64,000 nucleotides of DNA, taken from assembly GCA_023055505.1 (NCBI GenBank), contig JALIRH010000038.1, positions 4,472,327 through 4,536,326 on the forward strand, written 5' to 3'. Shown here in pieces: positions 21,688 through 31,650 of this stretch; position 1 is the stretch's first letter, and the number at the start of each line of letters is the position of its first letter. This stretch comes from Callipepla californica brunnescens. Taxonomy: Eukaryota > Chordata > Aves > Galliformes > Odontophoridae. The notes under the pieces were generated by a model. The model searched no databases. It was not told the origin of the DNA and saw nothing but the letters and a program-made list of their open reading frames with translations. The position numbers were made by a program, and so were the translations under genes.

Positions 21688-23396
21688 TTGCTCTTGCTCT
21701 TTCCAGCAAAACACAGTTTGATTAGAAAAGAAATCAAATTGTGCATTTGTCATTCATCAGCTCTGATGCATCATGGTGTAACATTTAGGTTTTCTGGGTC
21801 CTGTTCTCCTGCATGGATTCAGCAATAAAGCCAGACTGTGTCTCTTATGATATACCATAAAATCATCACAAACTGATGCCAAGATTAATAGTACACCTAT
21901 GAAATGTAAACCAATCAGACAGACAGTACAGGACTCAAGTATCAGGCAGAAACACATACTAAACATCATGAAAATATTTGCAGAATGAATGACTTGAAGG
22001 TGAACTTCCTTGCTTCTTCTGCCAATCATAAAAGTCAAAAGTTCTTTAAACAAACATACAAAAAACAAAACAACAAAAAAAAAAACAACAGAAAGCCCAC
22101 CAAAACAGAAAATATAACTAAAACAGTTTTGAAGATTCTGATCCATTCTACAAACTACATCAATCTCAAATTCAGTTCAGAGCTAAATGTATTCCCTTAT
22201 TATATTCTATGTAATACAGTTATCGTTATTGATTCCACAGTCATCTCAAATATTCTTATTCAACTTTTAAGCTAATTTAGACACTTTTTAAATGCTAGTT
22301 TAGGAAACTACAAAAATATCATAGAAAAATACACAAAACCAAAAAGCATATGAATGTATGACCTAATCATATTATTTGAGGACAACGATACCTGATACAA
22401 GAAGGCTTTTAACGTAGCAATGTAGGCGTAATTTGAGTCACTGCTATATGTTGAAGCATAAGGAAATTAAATAAAATAATTTGAACTATAATAGTTGCAG
22501 ATTTTGAAAATGGATAATTAGTCATTATAGCAGATTGTGAGGAAACATGGTATGAGATCCATTTACAGTAGATATTCTCTGTTTCAAACAAAAACCTGTT
22601 CCTGAAGGAAGGACTCAGTGAAATTTTAAGATATCTTTAAATATCAAATTAATTTATTAGGCAGCTTTTTTTATCTACAAAAGATATGATGCCATACAAT
22701 TTAAATACGATTTTGAAAATGTTGTACATGAGAAACACTAGAATGTAGAAATGCATCCTAAAGAACATCAACTGCATTCATTAAAAAAGAAAGTCTGAAT
22801 TATATTTTAAAGAAATCAATTTTTTTACATTAGCTTTATAGCCACATATTCTTTCTTACCATAACTTTGTACTATTACATTTCTGTGTGTGTTCCTAACA
22901 TAAAAGAGTAGATCCCATGATTTTACAGTGAAGTTAAGTGCTGGGGCTGAAATAGATTCCATGTTATTCATTACTAGCATGTTCCTTCTTATGTGTATAT
23001 TATGGTTTTGATTCTTCTCAGAAGTTAATTAGAAAGAACTCCACTTAATAAGTAGATATATGAGAGCCTGAGAAGAGATGGATATAAGCAGGCTTGTTGA
23101 TCTTCATGTAGAACTTACATAAAATGTGCTCCTTATGTATATATAACATAATTTATTTGTTGTGCTCACGAAAGCAATAAAAGGAAAGACGAATGAGTTT
23201 AGATGTCTTGAAATTCTGCGGAAAGATGTAACTTGATTATGTTATTCAGAAATATTAGCTTGTTTGTAGAGCAAATCACAAACATGACATTAGCTTTCAT
23301 TTGCTGGGAAAACTTCTTCCAAGAGGTGTCGTTTGTACAATAAATAAATTAATAATTTGTATAAAATAAGTCTGTAGTGCTGCTTTTTTTTGTTGG

Positions 23397-23416
23397 TTTT
23401 TTTTTTTTTTTTTTTT
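23397..23416. repeat. T20 homopolymer
   Basis: Twenty consecutive T, preceded by a shorter T8 run. No linked element seen. Confidence 0.95.
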
Positions 23417-23773
23417 AGTAAATATGTGGTTTGACAGAATGGAAATGAGAAATCACATTTTGGTTATTGTTGAGGCTAAAGTAAAATGAATTTATGCGTT
23501 ATTATGCAAGTAAAATTGTACGACAAGCATAGGTGAGGTTTCCATATAACATGAAAGATCCATTAGGTGTTAATTAAGACTTCTGTGGGTTGAAACAGCA
23601 ACATATACACAGTTAAGCACTGAATATATTGAAGCAAAGGGATGCACTGAAGCACATCTTCAGTAATTTTGTTCTCAATCCCTCCTAATATTTGCAGCCA
23701 CTATGCCTGCTAAATAGATCTTTTGTTGAATATATCAGAACACCTGCAGGTCTTTGATAAAAAAAGTTAATGG

Positions 23774-23822
23774 AATAAAAAAAAAAAAAAAAAAGAAAAG
23801 AAAAAAAAAGAAAAGAAAAAAA
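23774..23822. repeat. A-rich (AAAAG)n-like tract
   Basis: An A run of about 18 followed by AAAAG and longer A units, with no pyrimidine for more than 40 bases. Confidence 0.9.
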
Positions 23823-23944
23823 CCTATTAGCTTTATGTAGAACTTGCATGTATAAGGAAAGAATTCACCTTTTAGACCTTCACATAACAGGTAATGTGTT
23901 CTTTACCACACAGGAACAAAAAACACCTGTAAATTTTTCTTTAT

Positions 23945-23964
23945 ATATATACATATGTATATAT
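23945..23964. repeat. 20-bp perfect TA/CA palindrome
   Basis: ATATATACATATGTATATAT equals its reverse complement and sits within a longer alternating purine-pyrimidine stretch (about 23941-23982). Confidence 0.85.
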
Positions 23965-25206
23965 GTATGTATGTGTATACTTTGCTATAATTCCACAGCA
24001 AGTCTTTTCAGTCTAAATACAAAAGATTAATATTTCTGTCTGTACTAAAGAAGAATAATAAATATTTCTGTAGACTGTTTGACTCTTCATACCGTGAATG
24101 GAATAAAAAATTCGAAAACAGATTTACAGCATAAGGCTAAATTGTTGTAGTGTCTGAAAACAGATAAAGCAGGTAAATATGTTGTTTTTGCTTTAGTCAA
24201 ACAGTGAATTGGTCAATAACTACATGCTCAGCAAAACCCCACTACTATGTAGGTGTCATTTCGCTTTGGAAACACTTGTGTACATCATTTAAACAAAAAG
24301 ATAATTTTTTTATATATTTGAAATTGTGAACAATTTATTTCTGGCTTCAGTGGAGAATAGTATATCTGCTCTACAACTGGAGTTGTTAGATGTAGAAGAC
24401 CTCATACAAGAGTCTGTTAAACCTCTTTATGATCAAAAATAAAGAAACAGAGAAGTAGGAGGCACTGAAGCATGAATTGTCTGACTTGTTTGATCAGCAG
24501 CACCCCAGATGTTCCTATTCCTTTTCCTTAACTGCAAGAGGCAGCTACATACGAAGAACACAGAGCCTCCACACAGTCAGTGTTCAGAGTTAATTGAGAT
24601 GAATCCTACATTCAGGTATACTAGAAGTAATAACTTTGGGAGTATTCCAAATATAAAAGATGCTTAGTTTTTCTCAATCTTCACTTTGGAAGTGAATGTG
24701 GAAAATGAATTTAATTATCGTAGCCTCTTAATTCTCATTTCAGCTTTAGTTCAGCTTTAGCCCTTTGTTAGAATGAAGAGAAAACCACGATAGTGCTTGA
24801 CTTTATCATGTCCAGAAATACAGCGGGAAAAGAGAAAGTCCTGAACTGTAGCAATCAGAATATACTGTAGCTGTTTCAAATGAGCTGTGAAAACATTTGC
24901 TGATGTACCCCTCTGAAACAAAAGATACTTAGTTAGGAGTTGTGCCTGCAAAGCTGCTATTTTATTACTGAAGTTATAGCATATTAGGGCCATCTCAAGC
25001 TGAGGAAGAAAGTCAAAACCTGGTAAGTGCACTGCTGAGTCACACATTCTAAATATCGGAAATGCCAGCATGAAATAATGTCGTAACAAAGGACTTCCTG
25101 AATTTTTTTTTTTTTTTTTTGAACCACTAGAAGTGAATAATATGTGTGTAAACATTGACAGAGTTATTTGGAATCAAGTGAATCTAATAAAGCAAACAAT
25201 ACAAAG

Positions 25207-25246
25207 TGTGTGTGTGTGGGGGGGGGGGGGGGGGGGGGGGGGGGGG
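25207..25246. repeat. (TG)n joined to a 29-base G homopolymer
   Basis: A short TG repeat (25207-25217) runs into G29 (25218-25246). G runs of this length are rare. The tract can fold into G-quadruplexes and is difficult to sequence, so its true length is uncertain. Confidence 0.9.
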
Positions 25247-26933
25247 AATGGAAAAAAACAAAACCAAGCATACAAAAATAACAACATTGTAAGGTCACAA
25301 AATCTTTATGTCACTTGATTACTTTGTCTTTCCATGAGTGATCTAGCTTCACTCTACAATGAAACATTTTCTGTTTGTAACAGCAAATTAATAGCATGCA
25401 TGGTAAATATAAGCATTTTGTCATCTTTAATTCAGATGTAGATTTGTGCAAATATCAATATCCAAATGAAAGTCAAATAAAATATCTGCCTTCTGACATG
25501 ATCAAGAGCCAAATTGCAATTGATACAAAAACTTGTCCAAGAACACACGTACCTACTCTACTGTGGAATAAATAGCTGATTTTAATCCCATGTTGAGTTC
25601 CCAGACTTGTTGAAATTCAGTAGCTTAAAATTGATACAGACTGTACTCAAAATTAAATTGAAAAGGAACCTTCTATTCCTCCCTTACTTAGCTCTGCTTC
25701 CATCTCAGAAAGTCAGGAAAGTTATATGCTTTTTGCCTTGGGCATTATAACTTGATGCTTTATTTAGGACAGGTCTGGACACTATTAATTTTACTAAATA
25801 AATCCTGAATTTAAAAGTAAATGTAGTAGAATCTATGTATTTTTTTTTCTTTTTTTTTTCACAGACTCTCTCCATGCTTCTTTCCCATCATCAAAACTTT
25901 AACTGATGCATGACAGAATAAGCAACATTATAAAATTAGAATTTAGCTTGAACTTTTGCAAATACTGTTTGACATAACAAAAGAGCGACATCCAATCAAA
26001 GATAAAAATAAATGATGAATTTCAGGCACTGGACTAGATGTATCTAGTTGCATTAGGGAGGTGACACTTTAAGATTCCAGTGGGAAGACCCTCAGTGAAC
26101 AAGAATAAAGCAGCCTCTGTAAGCTAATACCCAGAAGACCAGTAGCCTGACACTGTCCAACACCAAAGGCAAAGAAGGGGATAAAAATGTGCATAGCAGA
26201 CTCAGTATATTACTAATGTAGAAAATTAGGGGAATTTTTACAGGAGTTATAAGTTATAATGATAACATTTTTTCTTCTTCTATTTTAAAGTAAATGGTAA
26301 TAGAAACCACACCTCATGAAAGTGAATACTGAAATTCCAGGGGTACAGTGAGTTTGCTGTGTCATTCCTAGTAATATTTGCTGTCATGTACTTGAAGACA
26401 TAAAACAGTGTAGAGGTAACTTATTCTATATGAGTGTCTGCCTTTTTAGCACTAGACTTTTTTGCCTTTTTGGGCCATCTTAGTTGCACATGCCAAATGT
26501 TTTGATCTATTTGCTCTCAAGGAAGCAGCTTTTCAGTCAATTACAATTAAATGTTTCTCACTAGATTTATTTTTCAACAAGATTTAATCATTTTCAAGAA
26601 AGATTTAATTATCCATCTTCTCTCCCAGAGAATAAATCTATTGTCTTGAAGCTTAGCTAAATTAAAGCATTGTGATTTAAAGGAGAAAAAAAAAAGTGTA
26701 ATACAGCTTGCATACTGATCTCAGATAGAATGGATGGCAATCTTTTCCAGCGATGTAATAATCTGTTTTAAACATGAATTAAGGACAGACTGTGAACACT
26801 TTCCCTTGGGTATCATGTTTACTGGACTGACAGTGTACCTGAAAAGCTACAAATATTCAGAAAATATTATCAACCAAATCAGAATTGAAAACAAAGGGCT
26901 ATAGATTTTATGTTTTGCTTTCTTTCTCAGATA

Positions 26934-27268
26934 TCACAGAATCACAGAGTCCATAATGCTTAAGGTTGAAAGAGTTCTCAGGAAATCATCTGGTTGAACC
27001 CTCTGTTCAAGTGGAGACACCTACAGATGCTCACTGAGACTATGTCCAGGTTTTTAATATCTCTCAGGAGGGAAACTATGAGCACTCTTGCCACAGTGCT
27101 CAGTCACCCTCACAGAAAAGGAGTGTATTCTGATGTTTAGACATGTTTAGATATGTTCCATTCTGTGCCCAACTGCTTCTTATTCTGGCACCAAATATCA
27201 CTGACATGAGCCTGGCTCTGTCCTTTTTTGCACCCTCCCTTAGTGTATTTGTGGGTATTGATAACTTT
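26934..27268 (-). repeat. CR1 LINE fragment, minus strand
   Basis: TCACAGAATCACAGAGTCCA opens the 3' end. Then 'aaggttgaaagagttctcag', 'gcacttgccacagtgctc'-type sequence in altered form, 'cagtcaccctcacagaaaag' and 'tgagcctggctctgtccttt'. It ends near 27268 ('gggtattgataa'). Same type as the copy at 3748, judging by the shared 'gagcctgg' segment. Confidence 0.8.
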
Positions 27269-27417
27269 TCTTCTTTCATATATATATTTCATGTATAATT
27301 TTTTTACAAAACCAGACATATATGATTCTCATTTATATTTAATCAGTTATTTACTTATTTATTTATGTTATTCCAGAACCTCACTATTGTGATGGTTAGA
27401 GCTACTTTTTCAATAAA
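27269..27417. other. Short AT-rich spacer between two CR1 copies
   Basis: About 150 bp of AT-rich DNA separating two CR1s in the same orientation. Nothing else seen. Confidence 0.6.
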
Positions 27418-28345
27418 ATCATACAATCATAGAATGGCTTGGGAGGAAAGAACCTCAAAGGTCATCTAGTTTCAACTAATTTCCATGGGCAAGAGTGCCA
27501 ACCACTAGATTAAGCCCAGGGCCCCATCCCACCTGACCTTTAGCACCTCCAGGGACAGGACATCCATAACCTCTCTGGACAGCCTGTTCCAGCACCTAAC
27601 CAGCCTTTCTTCCCCAGTATCTAAGCTAAATCTCCCCTCCTTTAGTTTTAAAACATTTTTTCTTGTCCTGTCAATGTCTGCCTACGAAAAAAGTTGATTT
27701 CCCTCCTGATTGTTCTCTTTAAATACTGGAAGGTCGCAATGAGGTCTCACTGGAGCCTTCTCTTCTCCAGACTGAATTATACATGCTCCTTCAGCCTGTC
27801 ATAGGACAGGTGCTCCAGCCTTCTTATCATCCCTCTGTCCCTGCTCTGGTTTCTCTCAAACAGCTCCACAGATTTCCTTATATGGAGGCCCTAGTCCTGG
27901 GTGCAGCAGTACTCTAGATGTGACCTCACAACGGCAGAGATGTTCAATCACCTCCCACACCCTGCTGGTCACCTCTCTTTTGATTCAGCCCAGGATACTG
28001 CTGGCCTTCTGGGCCACAAGTGCACACTGCTGGCTCATGTTAAGTTTTTCATCTTACAGGACCTCTGAGTCCTTCTCAAAAGGGCTACTCTTGAGTTCTT
28101 CTCCCGGTACACAGACCTGTAATGTTTTCCACCAGGGACTTTGTTGGACAAACACGACTTTTCAAATAGCATTGAAAATGGTTAGGCAGCCACATCAACT
28201 GGCTCCCTCAGGACCCGGGGATGCCTGTCATCTGTCCCTATAGACTTACAGACATTCAATCATATGAGGCAGTTTCAGACTTGCTCTGCTTCTACAGTGG
28301 AGGGGATTTTTCTCCCTCACTTCTCAACCTGTGAGGTTCAGGAAT
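27418..28345 (-). repeat. Long CR1 LINE fragment with an internal deletion, minus strand
   Basis: The 3' end is at ATCATACAATCATAGAATGG. The 3' UTR and ORF2 C-terminal region follow in order: 'caaaggtcatctagtttcaac', 'gacaggacatccataacctc', 'ggagccttctcttctccaga', 'ttttgattcagcccaggata' and 'caagtgcacactgctggctc', to about 28115. After a junction between about 28120 and 28170, the sequence matches a much more upstream part of ORF2, the N-terminal side of the reverse transcriptase, to about 28345. The catalytic centre of the polymerase has therefore been lost by an internal deletion and not by 5' truncation. Confidence 0.85.
28170..28310 (-). pseudogene. CR1 ORF2 reverse-transcriptase N-terminal remnant
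   Basis: On the minus strand this segment reads, in one frame with two internal stops, VEAEQV-stop-NCLI-stop and then LNVCKSIGTDDRHPRVLREP. This corresponds to the start of the CR1 reverse-transcriptase domain, whose intact form carries 'K-S-x-G-P-D-G' and 'P-x-V-L-R-E'. The proline after the glycine is changed here and the frame ends at a stop soon after 'VDVAA'. No YADD-type catalytic motif is present. Dead fragment. Confidence 0.8.
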
Positions 28346-28489
28346 GTGAGAGAAATGAAAATTTTGTATCCCAATGAAGAAAAAATAAGGGCAGATAGAT
28401 ACTCCTTTTGTACATCATTGTGAAAAAAAATACAAGTATAAAAAAATATTGTGAGTTATTTTTTATCGATAGCTATACTACCATCAGTC

Positions 28490-29005
28490 TGTTCACTTGC
28501 TTCCACTTGTCATCAGGACAGGGGGAGAAAATACGACGAGAAAGTTCAGGATAGAGACAGGGAGACTTCTTACTAATTACCGTTCTGGGCAAAACAGACT
28601 CAAATTGGGAAAATTTAAATTATTATCAATGAAGTAATAAGAAAGAAAAAGACAAGCACCTCTCCTTTCCTGTTCTCATTTCTTTTCTGTTCTCACCTTC
28701 GCCACCCCTGAGTGTGCAGGGAGAATGGCTGTGGGGAGTTAGGTTATTACACAGTGGTTCTTCTCTGCCACTCGTCCCTTCTCAAACTTTTCCTCTATTC
28801 TAGTGTGATTCCTTCCATGCAGTTCCCTCAGAAATATCCATCCACTTTGGCATGATCTGCAGTAGAATATCTGCTCTGACATGGTAGAGCATGTCCTTCT
28901 CTAACCTTAATGTTTCCTCTGTTGTTTCTTATTCCTTTTGCTCTGCAGTTCCTCACTTGTATCTATATGATGCTTTCTGCCCTTTCTAAAATATGCTTTT
29001 CTTGA
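28490..29005. repeat. Degraded avian interspersed repeat, probably ERV-internal
   Basis: The wording 'gacagggagacttcttactaattaccg', 'gggcaaaacagactcaaattggg', 'ggctgtggggagttaggttattacacagtgg' and 'tctgctctgacatggtagagc' matches, from memory, a common bird repeat. In better copies it has many units of the type CTCCAGCGTGGGTCC with CACGGG. I believe it is internal sequence of an avian endogenous retrovirus, but I cannot name the family from sequence alone. No open frame for a viral protein is present. Confidence 0.55.
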
Positions 29006-31309
29006 GGACCAGCCATGTCTCAACATTATGAAGTTCCATTGTAAGCTTTTCTTAAAACTGCTACCTACTTAAACAATGAACGTTAATTATAGTTTGAAGT
29101 GGGCAGGACACAGTCAGCAACAGGTTCAAGTCTTCCTACAGGAAAATCGAAAGAAGATGCTCAGAGAACATAAAAAGAAATAAGCATATTTGAAAAACAG
29201 TTTGCAGTTTTAGCCTGCAAACCTTTGTCTCTGTGTTTTCTTGATTGTTTCCCAACATACAGTCATATACTTACAGGAAAATAGTTCACTTACATGAAGA
29301 AGGTAAAGTTATTCCTTGGACTGAAAGCACAAAATTCAAGTCACACATTTGACAGAAATTCAGAGTAAATCATGGACTCACCCATTAGGATACAACTGAA
29401 CTGAAATTTGACTCTCTCACTAAAAATTTTAGTGTCTGGTCACCAAAGGAGTGAACGGAGTCTAATATTCCTTAGAACTGTCTAGTATTTCATTTAGGAC
29501 GTAGTATAAGAAATTACAATATTATATTATATATCATGATATAATTATTTATATATTATAAATAATATATGCAACATATATGTAACAGTGTCTCAGTGCT
29601 GGCTTAAGTTTTCCTTCCTCCAGCATTGCTCCTTCAACCATGGAAACAGCTTCATTACTTCTTATGTGATTCACTTCCCCATCCTGTTTGATCTGTGATT
29701 CCCCCCTGACAGTTTCACTAGCGCAGCAGATCAAGTGGCGCTTCCCTGGAAATGAGTTATGAGTAATAGTAGGAAAAGGTTGCTTTAGGGTTTTTAATTT
29801 GCCACAGAAAAAAAGACGTGTCTTTACTCATCTGTGGAATGTCACAACTATCATGCCCAGTAGTCTTTTATTACAGAATCACCAATTATTTACTTTTAAT
29901 AAAGTAAACTAGTAAGAAATATGTGACGCTTTATTATTTGAACTCTAGCAATCCAATCTGAGAACATACCAATTCATTTTTAATGTAAATAACTTCTGAT
30001 TTCTGGGAATTAAAAGATAGATTTCTAGGTTCCTGTCAGCATAGAAGAAGTTAAGTCCAAATTTGAGAAGAACATTTTAATTTAATTAATAAATATGTAT
30101 CTTTGACAAAACTAATGCTAAATTTCTTCTTGAGGCTATAGTAACCATATGTGTAGGAGTTAAAAAAAAAAAGAAGAAGAGCTAGTGAGGGGAAATCTGA
30201 CTGAGAAGCAAAAAGAACAGATTTCATGTTTTGGATATTATTCTATGACTATACCTGGATTTTATGTTAGGATATTTCTGTATTTAGAACAACAGGGAGA
30301 GGAAAAGGGAAAGAACATCATCACTCCATTGTCCAATAAAGTTCAGTCTTTAATGGAGTACCTTCATGCTACCTTATAGTTCAGCTCCAGCAGAAATTCA
30401 AATTCTTTCCTTCAAGATATCAAGTGACAACAAGGGCAACAATCCTTTAGAGGAGGTGATTTCAAGCTCACCCTGACTTAGACAGAATTCTTACAGCTCA
30501 TATACCGACTGTCAAGAGTTCAAATTGTAAGGCCAGTGTTCTAGAGTTTCTGTAATTTATTGTGCACAGCTTCTTTATTCTTGCTCTGCTTCTTTAGCTG
30601 TTTGTACTTAGACAGCAATTGAGCACGGTTCTTGGTCTTACAAGGAGTCTGAATCTACTAGTTAGTACACCTGTGAGTTCTAGTCAAAGTAAATGTCATC
30701 ATTCATCTTTACAGATGATGACTTCATTTAGTTCTTTGCATCTCAAGGAAGATGTCTGAACATCTCTTTGAAAATATGTATCAGAAATTTCTCAGAAGCT
30801 TTGAGCTTTGTCTATGCATTTTAAGTAAATGCAATTCTAACATTGTTTTAGTATTGAAATCTGAGAGCATATTTTCAGTAATAAGTGCCAGCAATTATTA
30901 TACTAAATTAGTCTTTAATAATGTAAAGAGTTAGCCTGAATTCAAAAAAATTTCTAAGCAATCAATTAATTGTAAGCTTCTATTAGCAGGAAACCATGGT
31001 TTATTTCACATACACACACACACAATAACATCTACTTTTGTAAATCCCTCTAGTCTACATTTTAGAGATGAGATTACAAATCCTCCTTTGGGGAAGATGG
31101 GGAGAAAAACAAGAATTATTTGATAGCAAACTTCATTTACTCAAAGTATACTTTTTTTTTCCTCTATTGTTCTCTGTATTGTATTCTGCTGCAGTACTGA
31201 TAATTTATTCATATTTTATATTTGTTATTTTACTGAATAATTCCAGTGCATTAATATAAGATGTATTTAAAATATTATAATAATTATATACTAAATTGTT
31301 AAGCAAGGT
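29006..31309. other. 2.3 kb unique AT-rich DNA
   Basis: No gene or dispersed repeat recognised. It contains the AT palindrome cluster at 29521-29580, an A/AAG run near 30163-30180 and a short (CA)n at 31011-31023. Confidence 0.6.
29530..29566. repeat. AT palindrome cluster
   Basis: TATATCATGATATA (29530-29543) is a perfect palindrome. It is immediately followed by a perfect hairpin: ATTATTTATA, loop TAT, TATAAATAAT (29544-29566). The DNA should melt or extrude easily here. Confidence 0.85.
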
Positions 31310-31650
31310 AGTGAGGTGAAGAATATTGCCATCCCCCCACAGCCCTGGACCTGGGGCCTGGGGGTCTCTGCCCAGGCCGGGAAATGCAGCTGCTCCTCTC
31401 CCTTTGCTGATTCAGCCAATAACAAACTGAGAACATATCTCAGAAACACATGTACTATGAACTGCAGTCTTGCTCCAGCTTCTGGTAGGGAGCCCTGCAC
31501 TCATCTCAGTACCAGTCCTTCAGTAGCCGGCAGTCTTGTGGAGTCCACCCTAAGTCTTGGCCAGCCAAGCTTACTGATCAACCTCATTTTGTATGTGGCT
31601 GGCTCCTTTATAATCTTTTCTACCTAAGCTGTCTCTTTCTTCCTCCTGCT
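31310..31650. other. Unexplained GC-rich patch
   Basis: From about 31330 to 31400 the sequence is rich in C and G (CAGCCCTGGACCTGGGGCCT and following), in strong contrast to flanks that are about one-third GC. A milder enrichment continues to about 31650. A plus-strand frame of 103 codons (31316-31627) covers it and a 69-codon frame (31291-31500) lies opposite. Neither translation shows a domain I recognise, and I see no supporting splice sites with continuing exons. It may be a decayed LTR, an inserted processed transcript or a regulatory element. Confidence 0.5.

Larger units (their letters stand above)
18391..26933. other. 8.5 kb without recognised dispersed repeats or genes
   Basis: AT-rich DNA. 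I see no CR1, LTR or mariner sequence. Simple repeats are (AT)n at 19596-19612, a T/G-rich tract at 19623-19649, an A23 run at 21665-21687, a T20 run at 23397-23416, an A-rich AAAAG tract at 23774-23822, a 20-bp palindrome at 23945-23964, a T18 run at 25103-25120 and the G29 run at 25218-25246. Longer frames (20051-20377 minus, 21757-22146 minus, 24757-25155 minus) have no recognised domain and contain runs encoded by homopolymers. They are probably chance frames. Confidence 0.55.

Noticed and set aside
21757..22146. 129-codon frame on the minus strand with hydrophobic runs
   Set aside because: The runs of F, V and L come from A-rich DNA read on the opposite strand (22040-22090). The opposite strand is also open for 96 codons. 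Low-complexity chance frame.
24757..25155. 132-codon frame on the minus strand
   Set aside because: Its N-terminal lysine run is encoded by the T18 tract, no domain is recognisable, and there is no supporting promoter or splice context.
29101..29160. 'ggttcaagtcttcc' considered as a tRNA T-arm
   Set aside because: No acceptor stem, D-arm or anticodon arm can be folded around it.
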